64,000 nucleotides of DNA, from the NCBI RefSeq assembly GCF_032854445.1, contig NC_088295.1, positions 54,479,249 through 54,543,248 on the forward strand, written 5' to 3'. Under the pieces are notes generated by a model. The model did not search any database, was not told the origin of the DNA, and saw nothing but the letters and a program-made list of their open reading frames with translations. Origin of the DNA: Liolophura sinensis. Taxonomy: Eukaryota; Mollusca; Polyplacophora; Chitonida; Chitonidae. A program made the translations under genes and the position numbers. The number at the start of each line of letters is the position of its first letter. Position 1 is the stretch's first letter. Of this stretch, positions 11,701 to 22,869 are shown one piece after another.

Positions 11701-14700
11701 AACACCAGTGAAATAAAATATATAAGCAAGTAAGTATCACTGCAGCAAGAAGGGTTCTAAGGTCTTAAACTTGAGTCATTTTGTTGTCTGTTGGTCAGGG
11801 GCATTAAAGAAGCTCCTGAGACACAGGTGTTCAGAGACAGAGGCAGTAATCCAGGAAGAACTTGTACAATTCCCACTTACTGGAAAACAGCAGGTTTGTC
11901 AGATTTTCTTTAGTAGTAAATACATGTAAATGTACAATGAAAAGCCAACAGTAAATCATGCGACTCCTGATGATGAGGAACACCAGGTGTGGGTTCAGTT
12001 CCACCCTTGGACAGACAATCCAGCATTCCATAGTAGGCCCTTTGTGTTGCTCTGAGGCCCTTTGTCCCGCTCTGAGGCTCTTTGTGCTGCTCTGAGGCCC
12101 TTTTTGCTGCCTTTCATTCTTTGAAAGACCTTGTACCTTCCACTTATACTCTGTGCACGTCTATGTCACTGGCACATAGAAATGTTTTTTCTGTAACTTG
12201 CCAGAGGAGCATGTGATGTTGGGTGTTTGAATAAAGGTTGAAAAGTGTGTAGATACCTGTAGATGGCAGTGGAGAGTATGGAAAACTCAATGTCATTTTT
12301 GTGAAAAATGGCGATTTATTTGATAAGGTTTCTATACTTTCTGTTGTATGTTACTGTTGTACATATATATACACATATACCAATGTTGTAAATTTATTTC
12401 ACTGCGACCGAAAGGGAAGCTAATCTGCAGTTGTGAGACTGTTGTCAAATATTTTGTTATAAATACAGGTACTCGACCTTGTGAAGGATAAACTGGAACC
12501 AGGCACGAAACTGGCTGTATTTGACCATATCCCTAGCAATACACCATTTGTTATGCCATTGGAGGAGATCATACCACTGTGTAAGGAAAGGTGAGTCGAG
12601 GCAGAAAATGAGAGACAGATGCTTTGTGCAGTCTGTTGTCTTCCTTCCATTATTGTCTCAAGAGAAAATCATGTTTGTAAACAAACCAGGATTCACAGTA
12701 AATGTTGAATGAATTGCTCATTTTAGGAGTGACTCAAGGGGAATAACTCCCAAAACATTAACACAGAAACTCAAAATTTGATGTGCATTAACAGAGTGTA
12801 GAAAAATTCTACACCATACCATATAATTATAGGGGAGTTCCAGTGCTGATTGATGGAGCCCATGCCCTGGGTTCTCTCCCCTTGAATCTGGCTGCTCTTG
12901 GTGCAGATTACTACACATCTAATGCTCACAAGTGGCTCTGTGCTCCTAAAGGATGTGCCTTCCTCTATGCCCGCAAAGAACTTCAACACGACATCAACCC
13001 ATGTGTCATTTCCCATGGATTTGAAGGTGGATTTCATTCCAAATTTATATGGCAAGGTAAACTGATTTACTTTTTTTGCATACATTTAATTGAAATGTGT
13101 ATTTGCATGAAGCTGATTGTTAAACTGTTTAACAATTGTGATTGTCTCTCCAACTGTCAGACATTGGTTTCTGAGTGCTAACTCCACTATTAAAATGTTA
13201 TCCAGTTTTGATCACCTTTTGTGTGCAACTTTATCTTATGGAACCTCAGATCAGGTTTGAAAAGATTTCCTTGCAATAACTTCACTAAATATTATTGAAT
13301 TGTGATAAAATTTTGTTTGAAGTTTCACTTTGTACAACATCAGATCAAGTTCAAAACCTTGTCGGATCCATTTGTAAGTTTTGCAGATTTTGATTTCCTT
13401 GATTCAGATCTTGAAACATTGTTTGATTTGATCAAATTTTGTCGGCAGATTCATTTCCTGGCCTCTCAGATCAACATAAAAAATCATTGAATTAGCTTGT
13501 TAAATTGTTACAAAACAACTTGTTTGCAGGTCTGAAAGATTACAGTGCCTTCATAGCGCTGAGAACAGTTCTGGATTTCTGGGAAGTGGTTAAACCTGAG
13601 AATATAAGACTATATATCAATTCACTTACTAAAGATGCTGGTAAGTTTATTAATAAGTGGTACTGTAATTCATCCACCTTTTCGCATGTTTGCAACGTGT
13701 TTATTCAAGCATATTCTGAAGGCATTATTCTGTGTTGACAGATAAAATGATATTTTTTGTGAAGCCCTGAAATTTACCAAGTCTTCAACATGAAATTAAA
13801 AGTGTACATAAATTTCACTAAAAGTTGCTCTTTCATGTGTGAAAAGGTTTAGGAATTAGGGTGGTTTGCAATAGTCTGGCCGGCAGTGTTGTAATTATTT
13901 CTACATTGGATTAAGTAGTGCAATGTGTGTTTCACAAAAGTATGATATTTTAAAAAGTAGTGCATGTATTGTATTGAGGCAAGGCAAGGCCAAGGCCAGG
14001 ACCTCAGGGAGGGCACTCGGTGACACTGATTACCCTAAGTTTGTCACGGATAATATTTGTGTTCATTTAGGGTACTTTTCTAATTATGATCAAATTGGCG
14101 TATAAAAACATGACATAGTCCAATATCAATCTTCTATAAATCTTAATAATTTTTTGGACTATAAATCTTGACATAATCCCCATGGTACCTCATGTATCTA
14201 GTGGTTTGGAGTCACCTTCTGACATAATGGCCATGGTACCTCATGTATCTTTTGGTTTGGAGTCACCTCCTGACATAATCCTCATGGTACCTCATGTATC
14301 TAGTGGTTTGGAGTCACCTCCGGATATAATCCTCATGGTACCTCATGTATCTTGTGATCTGGACTCACCTGTTGACATAATCCCCATGGTACCTCATGTA
14401 TCTTGTGATCTGGAGTCACCTCCTGACATAATCGCCATGGTACCTCATGTATCTTGTGGTTTGAAGTCACTTCCTGACATAATCCCCATGGTACCTCATG
14501 TATCTTTTGGTTTGGAGTCACCTCCTGACATTATCCCCATGGTACCTCATGTATCTTGTGATCTGGAGTCACCTCCTGACATAATCCCCATGGAACCTCA
14601 TGTATCTTGTGGTTTGGAGTCACCTCCTGACATAATCCCATGGTACCTCATGTATCTTGTGATCTGAAGTCACCTCCTGACATAATCCCCATGGTACCTC

Positions 14701-16603
14701 ATGTATCTTGTGATCTGGAGTCACCTCCGGACATAATCCCCATGGTACCTCATGTATCTTGTGGTTTGGAGTCACCTGCTGAGTTACTGAGATTCGTTCC
14801 TAGTAACATTTATTGTCGCCAAGAGGTTCTCCTGTATTTATTCACGTGACATTTTTCTTTTTACCATTAATTGCTTTACTTTTGCAGCCACCATGTTGAC
14901 TAAATGCTGGGATACTGCTTTGGCCGCACCAGAGGATATGTTCAGTAAGTGAGCTGATCAGACAGTTAAACTGTAACCATGTGTGAAACCTAATCAGTTA
15001 TCAACAAAAACAAAATCAAACTAAAGATGGTAGCACATTATATTTGTTTGTTCATGTAAGAAATCATAACTTAAATTGAAGTTTTTTTCTGATATATATA
15101 CATATTGTCAATGAGTGAATCATTTATGAAATTAATGTTGTGAGTTAATGTAGTGTTTGAACATCAATGGTTTTGGGCAATATTGTTCTACTTGACAAAC
15201 ATTTATTCAAGAAAAGCATGTTTGTCCAGACATGGTTGTTCAGACCTGTTTGTTCAGACATAGATTTCATAATCCATTAGCATTGTGTGATGTGGCAGTA
15301 TTATTAACACTTATAATAAGCATACAGCCATCATTCAAGTCACAATCATTTTGTACAAGACTGATAATGTCAACGCATCAGAAATATTTATGTGGATACA
15401 TTAATCTGACTGTATTTATGTGGATACATTAATCTGACTGTATTTATGTGAATACATTAATCTGATTGTATTTATGTGGATACATTAATCTGACTGTATT
15501 TATGTGGATACATTAATCTGATTGTATTTATGTGGATACATTAATCTGACTGCATTTATGTGGATACATTAATCTGACTGTGTTTATGTGGATACATTAA
15601 TCTGACTGTGTTTATGTGGATACATTAATCTGACTGTATTTATGTGGATACATTAATCTGACTATGTTAAACACTTTGTACAGGATCCATGTGCCTTGTG
15701 CAACTGCCGGCAGCACTATACCAGACATCATCAACTGTCAACTACAACACAGCAGAGGAAATTCAAAGTATCTTATTCCACAGATATAACATAGAAGTGA
15801 GATTATGCATGAATTTTTTTTTAATTATTATTTTCTTTTAATTTTCTGTTATTGAGGTTTATTGATGTACTCAAGAGTATTTCAATTACCTGTGGTAGGT
15901 CAGGTTAACGAGTGGAGTGCAGAGCCTTTGTTGAGCTAATAACTGATCGTTCCCTAACTTCATAACTCTAACATGCTCATTAAGAAACAAACTTCAAAGG
16001 CAGGCATTTTAAAATGCTTAGTTATGATGTCAGCACTTTAACTGCAAAATGTTATGAAACACCAAAGATATGGCTATAAAATTATTGTCTTGGAATTTGT
16101 GTGATTAATTTTAATTAAACTCTCTAAAGGCTTTATCATATGTAGAAGTTTAGAAGTTTTTCAGCCATAACATGACTAAAAGCGTGGTGTGACTTTTTAT
16201 TCCACTTTCACAGAAAGTGAGTGATATTAATGTGGGTTTGTCTCTCTGTTACTCTTTCATTTCTGTGCAATAACACAACTCCTAATATTGTCAAATTTTG
16301 ATAATGTGGGCTGCTTTACTTTGTAGAATCTATGCTAGTTTTTGGAAAACCACCATAAATTTTGCATATTTAATGCTCTCCTTAGTTCTTAGTGGTTAGA
16401 GTTTTTTATCGGGTATTTGGATTTGCTACTTCCGACATAATTTTATATATTATATCTGTTGTCAGGTTCCCATCAAAGCAGTACAAGGTGAGCTTTATGT
16501 TAGAATATCCGCTCACATTTACAATCAGATGTCAGATTATGAGACGCTCGCTGAGGCCATCACACAACTGGTGAAGGAAAAGTGGACACGAGGCAACACC
16601 TGA
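2772..16603 (+). CDS. PLP-dependent class V aminotransferase-like protein (isopenicillin N epimerase / cysteine desulfurase superfamily)
   Basis: Twelve coding exons join in phase: 2772-2837, 4960-5070 (or any one of 18 tandem copies up to 7427), 8131-8199, 9825-9924, 11070-11186, 11799-11893, 12469-12590, 12833-13056, 13530-13640, 14888-14944, 15684-15796 and 16466-16603. The product is 440 aa, usual for the family. Key motifs are INHGAMG near residue 67, DGAHALGS around 234 (Asp pairing with the pyridine nitrogen) and SNAHKW, where Lys260 should form the PLP Schiff base. Family knowledge gives a fold-type I PLP enzyme acting on amino or thiol-amino substrates. The true substrate cannot be read from sequence, and no mitochondrial targeting sequence is evident. 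The gene is unusual in holding four tandem arrays: a multiplied exon 2, a multiplied exon-4 donor, a 51-bp array in intron 10 of the scheme (before exon 10) and a 28-bp array just before exon 11. Confidence 0.93.
3333..3444 (+). mobile_element. tRNA-derived SINE, 5'-truncated copy
   Basis: The 3' part of the SINE (ACCTGCGGATGGTCGTGG ... AGTGAAATATTCTTGAGTA ... CAATCAAATAAATAAAT) is flanked by a 12-bp target duplication AAACAGGTAAAC at 3321-3332 and 3445-3456. The duplication shows insertion by target-primed retrotransposition. Confidence 0.85.
3480..3815 (+). repeat. Imperfect tandem repeat, about three units of roughly 125 bp
   Basis: Recurring blocks are TGTGTTATAGTACCCC, GGAGTTGAATTG, TTTGAGGCTT and ACTAGTAATATGTAGACA. 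They appear about three times in order, with substantial divergence. It lies in intron 1 of the aminotransferase gene. Confidence 0.6.
4055..4600 (+). repeat. Second-family dispersed repeat, split by a SINE
   Basis: The left part (4055-4193) and right part (about 4479-4560) together match a continuous copy at 44260-44440 (AATGTACAAATATGCACACC, then TTGGTGGAAAGCAAGTGG). The SINE at 4194-4462 interrupts it. The nesting shows that this family is older than the SINE insertion. Confidence 0.7.
4194..4462 (+). mobile_element. tRNA-derived SINE, full-length copy
   Basis: The element starts with GCCTCCGTGGCTCAGGTGG, which contains a pol III A-box (TGGCTCAGGTGG). A B-box (AGTTCGAGTCC) follows, then a unique body and an AATCAAATAAATAAAT tail. 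A 16-bp target duplication AGATATGCACACCACA flanks it at 4178-4193 and 4463-4478. Related copies occur throughout the window on both strands. Confidence 0.92.
4941..7440 (+). repeat. 137-bp tandem array, 18 copies of aminotransferase exon 2
   Basis: Each unit is a 111-nt exon plus a 26-nt spacer that runs from the GT donor to the next CTTTAG acceptor. Exon copies start at 4960, 5097, 5234, 5371, 5508, 5645, 5810, 5947, 6084, 6221, 6358, 6495, 6632, 6769, 6906, 7043, 7180 and 7317. Between copies 6 and 7 there is a 28-bp partial duplication of the exon end. All copies keep the AG and GT borders (copy 7 has GTTAAT). Seventeen are open in the gene frame; copy 4 has CAA changed to TAA near residue 8. 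Residue differences include V/A at 1, P/L at 5, V/M at 12, TEY/IAC/IEY at 16-18 and S/F/Y at 20. Any one copy joins exons 1 and 3 in frame. Confidence 0.97.
7555..7810 (+). repeat. Second-family dispersed repeat copy
   Basis: TTGATTGGTTGTTCTTTGATG, then GGTGGTAGTCAATCTTG, AACCTTTGGCA and TATTGTCACCAACGCC resemble the copy at 44220-44460. The first bases are a short GATTGACTGGTT tandem stretch. Confidence 0.5.
8200..9824 (+). other. Intron 3 of the aminotransferase gene
   Basis: Between the exons ending at 8199 and starting at 9825. The only structure seen is a short 30-bp tandem repeat (CCAAATGGCACA ... GGGGTC) with 2.4 copies at 8858-8930. Confidence 0.5.
9914..10510 (+). repeat. 35-bp tandem array copying the exon-4 5' splice site (17 donors)
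   Basis: Unit: AAATTTGTCA, the last ten bases of exon 4, followed by GTAAGTATTTCTCCAGCAAG and AATTT. The string GTCAGTAAGT occurs at 9921 and then every 35 bp to 10481, seventeen in all. The true donor is the first one, because use of a later one would shift the frame and reach a stop. Units vary at only a few positions (CCAG/CTAG, ATTTA/ATTCA), so the array is young. Confidence 0.97.
11428..11725 (+). mobile_element. tRNA-derived SINE, diverged full-length copy
   Basis: The head GAGGCCTCTGTAGCCGAGG, the B-box region GTGAGTTCAAGCCCGGC, the body GGCTTCCTCTGTGGCTGTA and the tail CATAAAACACCAGTGAAAT match the family. The middle carries an expanded C-rich tract. It lies in intron 5 of the aminotransferase gene. 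Confidence 0.85.
12035..12115 (+). repeat. 20-bp tandem repeat, four copies
   Basis: AGGCCCTTTGTGTTGCTCTG and close variants start at 12035, 12055, 12075 and 12095. Intronic. Confidence 0.85.
14170..14782 (+). repeat. 51-bp tandem array, 12 copies
   Basis: CATGGTACCTCATGTATC recurs at 14181, 14232, 14283, 14334, 14385, 14436, 14487, 14538, 14589, 14639, 14690 and 14741. One unit is a base short. As 51 is divisible by 3, the array gives an incidental 161-aa open frame of 17-residue repeats. It sits in the intron between exons at 13530-13640 and 14888-14944, so it is not expected to be translated. Confidence 0.95.
15387..15664 (+). repeat. 28-bp tandem array, ten copies, abutting exon 11
   Basis: TTTATGTGGATACATTAATC plus CTGACTGTA-type endings recur every 28 bp from 15387 to about 15664. 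The array stops about 20 bp before the acceptor of the exon starting at 15684, so it occupies the branch-point region of that intron. Confidence 0.95.
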
Positions 16604-16900
16604 AGAGTGATGCTGAGTTTCAAGTCGTTACTGTTACAAAAAAATCTTATTGTATTGAATGACTCACATTTCTCACATTTATGGCATTTACATAACAATT
16701 ATTTGGTATTGCACTTAAGAAGAGATTGACTGTACACATAAATTACTCATCGTTGCCTATCCCTGGTAAGAAAGGGAGCTGAGAATTCACCTAATGTTTG
16801 GTATGTCACACCCTATAGAGTTTCCTTTGTGATATTTGATTGAAACTTTGTACAAGTTCAGTAGTGATAAATGAGAGGTGTTGATTTATGAATTTTTAGG
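16604..16900 (+). other. Probable 3' UTR of the aminotransferase gene
   Basis: AT-rich sequence following the TGA at 16601-16603. No canonical AATAAA was located with certainty here. Confidence 0.35.
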
Positions 16901-16901
16901 G

Positions 16902-18295
16902 ATCCCGTTCTCCTGAACGGGATACCTATTGTTATTGTTCTGTTTTTTTCTTATTATTATTATTTTTTTTTTTTTTCACCGACCTTGTTAGCAGCAGAAC
17001 TCAAACACCGTTCAACATAGAGGTCCCAAATTTTGTACACACAGTCTGGCGGAGATTTTCTAGGGGTATATTTTTCATTTTTTTCTTATGTCACGTGGTT
17101 CGGCCGCCATATTGGATTTTGTGTAAAATCTTTAAAAATCTTCTTCTCAAGAACCACTGAACCGATCGATTTCAAATGCAGCTAGAAGGTCAGGAGTTCT
17201 TTAAAGTTTGCGAAAATGGTTCACTTCCGGTCAAAATTCTGGAAGCTCGCCATTGGTCGAATTTGTGACGTCACAAAAAGTTCTCAAAGTTCAATTGTTC
17301 TGAACGTATTCTGATGTATCTTGAGCTGCTGATTCTGAATCTGGTTGTATTTTTTCCATATCTGTGTAACTTTTTGAGATATTAGCAAAAAACTCAAAAA
17401 ACTTACGTAAGTTCAATGACCTGTAACTCGAGAACTATGGCAGCTAGAAATGTGCAACCTGCACCAAATTGTAGCCCAAGACATGCTCTTTCGAGCATTT
17501 GTCAACGAATTTGAGCTACGATCAATAGTTTTTTCGCTACAAGCGTTTAAATCACAACACCATTTTTTGTTTAGAAAAAGATGGGAATCCCATTGCTTTA
17601 ACATGGAGTTAGAAGGGGACTGGACTGGGTTTGTAGTATTTGACCTGATGTTTTCAACTACACTGTCCGTGATCTCACGAAACGGTTGTAGGATGACATT
17701 GATTCCAGTTCCCATCAAACTCCAGTACTCTATTAGCTGGCGTAGAGATCTAACTACAACAGCAAACGACGTAGACCTGTAAAAGTTAGCTTTGTTTTGC
17801 GCAGACCTCGTCCTCTTTACTATACGTTAAACAGGCCAGGGTGATTGACAGATATGGACATGCGCCGTGGTCCAATTGCTGACTTTCTAACGATGGCCGA
17901 GCTATCAGTGGAGCAGTGAGTCTGTGCATGGCAGGTCGTGGATTGAGATGTGAATGTACAAACTTGCTGTTACACTGGTCGTGTTTTTGCGTTATTTCTT
18001 ACAAATAGCGGGCTAAGTCTGCCAAGGAACGACCGTTTTTCACTGGGCATAGCGTAGCATCATTAAGGTCGCCAATCTATTCGAGGGAATGCAAATGACT
18101 GGCCGACTGCCTCAGTGACAAACGGTGTAAGGTCGCATGGAAACATTGAAAGCCGTGTATGTGAAACATGTGTCCTTCGAACACAGAACATGAAGGGGAA
18201 AACGTCATCGATCCGATCCGGGATCCCGGCCTAGGATCTGCTATTCGCAGATCCATTCTAGTTTGTTATTGTTATTGTTTTGTTTTTTTTTAATT
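16902..18295. mobile_element. Hairpin-bounded repeat element of unknown class
   Basis: The left edge has a perfect hairpin ATCCCGTTC-TCCT-GAACGGGAT (16902-16923), followed by TATTGTTATTGTTCTG and a T-rich tract. The right edge has a hairpin GGATCTGC-TATTC-GCAGATCC (18234-18254), followed by TTATTGTTATTGTTTTG and a T tract. The two modules are in the same orientation, like a direct terminal duplication. The interior is less AT-rich than its flanks, with a 12-bp palindrome CCGGGATCCCGG at 18218-18229. No transposase or reverse transcriptase is visible, so this would be a non-autonomous element or an unrelated repeat. Confidence 0.45.
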
Positions 18296-18879
18296 TTTAG
18301 ATCCGAGTCAGTATATTACATGCATTTCTTTGTCATCCTTTGACAGTTGTTTTATTGAAAGTTGGTGCACATCTGTATTATGATAATGTACACACATGAT
18401 GTATACATGTATAAGTTTGAAGAAGACTTTTTTGTCAAGTTATAGTGTCAAAAAGCCCACTGTGTTTTTACCTGAGATTTGTGGTCTGGGAAGTTCTCTG
18501 CCATATAAATTCTATGCATACTTATGATCTACATTTATTTCAGAAAGCATTTTCTACTGTAGAGCATTCAATATTTTTACACATTACCATTATTTCTAGA
18601 CATTTACATGAATTATAAAAAATTTATGTGAAACAAGCAGATGCATGTATATAAGCCATTTTTAGGCTGAAAGTTGCAAGTACAATATTGGTGATTTTCT
18701 ATTTATGCTGAGCATATTGTTATACTTTCACCATAATTTTTATTAAAAAAGGTAATAGATATTGTCACCAATGTTTACTGTCATGGAACTTTTAAATCAT
18801 TTTTTGTCCTGTTCTGCTCTAAATTCTGAGGCTTTATAGTCTGATAATCCTGATGTCTCTTCCAACAAAAGATAGAAGA

Positions 18880-19025
18880 ATTTATTTATTTATTTGATCG
18901 GTGTTTTAAGCCGTACTCAAGAATATTTCACTTATACGACGGCGGCCAGCATTATGGTGGGTGGAAACCAGGTACAGCGCAGGGGAAACCCACGACCATC
19001 TGCAGGTTGCTGACAGACCTTCAGA
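18880..19025 (-). mobile_element. tRNA-derived SINE, 5'-truncated
   Basis: The inverted tail TTTATTTATTTATTTGATCGG and body (GTACTCAAGAATATTTCAC, GACGGCGGCCAGCATTATGG, ACCATCTGCAGGTTGCTG) match the SINE 3' half on the minus strand. Confidence 0.85.
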
Positions 19026-20780
19026 GTTAATGAAAGCAGCAGTCGTAATGGGTAAGGAATGTAATGAATTTTATTAGCTCACCTTACAAAGTAAGGAGAG
19101 GTATTGTGATGGGGATAAGATGCTATTGGTGTCCAGTTTGGGTAAAGTTTTAGGCCAATCAAAGGGTTGCAGTGCCCACCCATAGTACACAGATAGCCAA
19201 TCATTGGTAGCAATTTGCATATAAAAGACCAAGGAAGTCTTTTTACCTCATAGCTCAACATTTTGCTCAGCTATTCACAGGGTTGCAATTGCCTCCCACA
19301 GTACGTGGGTTGCCAAATGCAGTTAGCGCTTTGCATATCTAATACTTCTGTGGTAAATTTGTGCACTAACTCCCCACAGTGTCTGTTACCACCACAATGA
19401 TTTTCAACTCCATAGCATATGAAGTCACTGCTGTGCAATCTTTAACACATACGATAAACAGTCATAGTTTTAACTGTATTATAAGTTTGGTCTTTCTTGT
19501 TGATTAATAGCAAGATCTTAGCACCACATAATTCATTCTACTTTTTGGGGTTTAGAGATCAATATTTGAATGTATCACATGGCTTGAACATTATGTTGTC
19601 AGGCGAGCTACCAGTATTCTCTGAATGCCTTGTTATTTACATAAAGGTGCAATATCAGGATTTATTAATGCATAAAAGTAATATTTCACAATTGGATATC
19701 ACTTTTGTTTCTACAGTTTGATATTACATACCCAGACGCAATGACATCAGACAAGAAACATTTTGTTCAACGACGTTTCAGTTCTAGCTCAGCAGGATGA
19801 TACCAGTTTAGTCAACTTTAACATTCCAACTTTTAACATTCGTGTCATGCAACCAGACTCACTGTCAATCAAGACGTCCTGCACGATGTCATGCTATATA
19901 CATAAAGTCCATGAAGGCCTACAGCTAAGAACATTGTTTAAACTTGTTCAAATACAGAAAATCAAGATAACACAACATAAATGAATACGCGTCTCGTGGG
20001 TTATCATTTTCACATTGCACTCTGAAAATATTTTTGCAATGCAACCTTCATTGGGAAATATCTATATCTTTCCCAGTTCTTTGCAGTTAAGGTGGTGGTT
20101 TTAGCCCTGTAAATGGTCTTTGGAGGCCTAACTCTAAGAGACATTATTTTAGGGTGGACATTTTTGGATTTATCGAATTGCTCAAGAATTTTTTACTTGC
20201 GTAACAGGGGTCAAAGTTTACTATTAATGGAATCCAGAACGCCTAGGAAATAGATAACATCCTTCCATCATCTTTAAAGTTTTGCCAGCAATGCACTAAC
20301 AATAAACCTATTTGAAACCGACATCCCATAAAATGAAAACGAAAATTATACTTCACATGTAAAATATGTGTATTTTATTACATGCCATTCAAATCTTCAC
20401 ACATATTGTACGCATGTACTGGAAATGTCAACAATGTCATACATTGTGTAGTATAGCACTAAAGGGTTTGATTGCCCCTGGCAAGTTGACACCTTGTTAC
20501 GGTTGCAGGTGAAGTCATTAAATGCCACTCTACTAACTGAAATAATACTGTATCACTAAGAGTTATCAACTCATCTTTTCACCAGGTAAACAACAAACCA
20601 CAACTTAACTGCCCTCCACAAAATCATCTGAATATCCCTATCATCTGTATTACATGGAACAATGACATCCTAGATATATTATAAACCAAATAAAGAATTC
20701 AGATTTGGTACAACTTCATGTGATATTAAGGTAATGACCATGAACTTTGAAACAAGCATGCAGCCCTGCAGGTACAGAGC
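19026..20780. other. Intergenic AT-rich DNA
   Basis: Only short open frames with no recognisable domain or splice pattern were found. I see no repeat, RNA gene or promoter that I can support. Confidence 0.4.
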
Positions 20781-20789
20781 TTTGAGCTG

Positions 20790-21700
20790 CCCCACTGATA
20801 CCAGGTGTATATTATAGGAATTCAGAACTAACTAACACCAGGTTCATGCATTTACCGTAGTATATGTAGTTCGAAGCAGTTGTAAACTGCACCTGGTGCA
20901 ATTTCTGTGAAAAGATACAGTGAAGAGATATGTCACCATGGTAAATGCGCTTAACACAGCACTGGGATAGCTGCATAGAACTGACCCCTGAGTTGTGATT
21001 AACACCAGGTGCATAGTTCAGTTATTATACTCTTTTAACACCAGTTATCTCTAACAACAGGTTCATACATATACTGTAGTACATGTAGTTCAGAGTTGTG
21101 ATTAACACCAGGTTCATAGTTCAGTTATTATACTCTTTTAACACCAGTTATCACTAACAACAGGTTCATACATGTACTGTAGTACATGTAGTTCAGAGTT
21201 GTGATTAACAGCAGGTGCATAGTTCAGTTATTATACTCTTTTAACACCAGTTATCACTAACAAACAGGTTCATACATGTACTGTAGTACATGTAGTTCAG
21301 AGTTGTGATTAACAGCAGGTGCATAGTTCAGTTATTATACTCTTTTAACACCAGTTATCACTAACAACAGGTTCATACATGTACTGTAGTACATGTAGTT
21401 CAGAGTTGTGATTAACAGCAGGTGCATAGTTCAGTATTATACTCTTTTAACACCAGTTATCACTAACAACAGGTTCATACATGTACTGTAGTACATGTAG
21501 TTCAGAGTTGTGATTAACACCAGGTGCATAGTTCAGTTATTATACTCTTTTAACACCAGTTATCACTAACAACAGGTTCATACATGTACTGTAGTATACG
21601 TAGTTCAGAGTTGTGATTAACACTACTGTATAGTTTATTAGTAATAACAGTTTCATATAATATGTAGTTCAGAGTTTTGACTAAAAAACAGGTTCATACT
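20790..21700. repeat. 103-bp tandem array with a palindrome in each unit
   Basis: GTAGTTCAGAGTTGTGATTA recurs at about 21085, 21188, 21292, 21395, 21497 and 21600. Degenerate units extend on both sides. Each unit holds TACATGTACT-GT-AGTACATGTA, a near-perfect inverted repeat, and two copies of a TTAACACCAG-type motif. Confidence 0.9.
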
Positions 21701-22379
21701 TGTGTCAGATTCCAAATATACCAACACCTGTTCCATAGTTCAGATTTACATGTATTACACTGGTAACCTGCTATAACGCCGGGTTTGGTACCGACGCCAT
21801 GTTGGCAGTAGGGTGAGTTTGGCGGTACAATGAGGATCTGCAAGTTATACACAATCACTCACTAATACATGCACATCTGATTCCTTAATTATTTTATAAC
21901 ATCTCCTCATGCTTTTTCATGACAAAAGAGATATCAGATATGACCATTGGGACAGAGAGCACAGCCTTGAACGAGGTGTTTGGAGACTATCTACAAATTC
22001 AGAATCTCAAACTGTAAAGCTGGTGAAAATCAGATGCCAGAGGGAACTACAGTTATAGCTGAATATACATTTTTTCAGCTTGGAAATAAAGTCACTTTAA
22101 TCAATTGAATCGATCATTCCATTGCAACAGTCATCTGACTAGCAGTGAGAAGCTTTTATTATCTCTAAATTTAAAGAGTGCTTTCATTACGGGTTGGAAA
22201 ACTTTGTTACAAAGTGCACATCTGTTCAATCAGTTTAAAAACCAAATGCTGCATGAGAGAAAAAATAAATAAATAAAACAGATCGATAACAGAAGTTAAC
22301 AAGTTCTGTATAAATCAAGTGCCATGATTTGTGACACTGGTGGCACATCGTTGGAGGAAGAGCGAGGACAAAACTGATT

Positions 22380-22560
22380 GTTTTAATACATTTTCTCCAG
22401 AAAAAAGCATGGCGGATGGCATCAAGTGAGGGTGGCGATAGTTTATGGAAAAAAAACATTAGGGATTTTTGTACCAGGCCCTTATGCTGGCGATAAGTGA
22501 GAGTGGCGTTATAAAGGGAGGGGGGGGGGGGGGGCGTTATAGCAAGGTTTGATTGTACTA
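22380..22560. repeat. Low-complexity repeat with a 15-G run
   Basis: Related phrases (AGTGAGGGTGGCGATAG and AAGTGAGAGTGGCGTTATA) occur twice, followed by an uninterrupted G run at 22520-22534 and GCGTTATAGCAAGG. A similar phrase (TGCTATAACGCCGGG) appears inverted near 21769. The G run could form a quadruplex and may be unstable in assembly. Confidence 0.5.
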
Positions 22561-22869
22561 ACAAAAAGAGTTATTACTGACATCATTCTGTTCTGTCAAT
22601 ACTAAAAACACTGTATCATGTGGAAATTGTCTCCCTTGGAACTACATTGGATGTAAATCTGGCATCACATGGACAATTTCCACTTTCAAATTGTTCTCTG
22701 GCAAGAATTCAAATCCAGGCTGATAGTCCTTTCATTATTGCAGTGGATGTCCGATATCACATAGTCCCGGCGCATATCCCTATAAACATTCCCCCAGAAG
22801 ACAAGATACACTGTAGATACATACAGCACTCCCTATAAACAAGTCTTTTACACTTATACAGAACTAATG

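Noticed and set aside
11474-11740. 80-aa and 79-aa open frames on opposite strands
   Set aside because: They are within a SINE copy and its C-rich expansion.
14182-14667. 161-aa open frame of 17-residue repeats
   Set aside because: It lies in an intron and follows from a 51-bp unit without stops. There is no splice or homology support as a gene.
17413-17782. Open frames of 101 and 110 aa on both strands
   Set aside because: They lie inside the hairpin-bounded repeat, show no recognisable domain, and overlap each other on opposite strands.
22235-22564. 109-aa minus-strand open frame
   Set aside because: It starts in the G-run repeat and has a low-complexity proline stretch from the homopolymer. 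No coding evidence.
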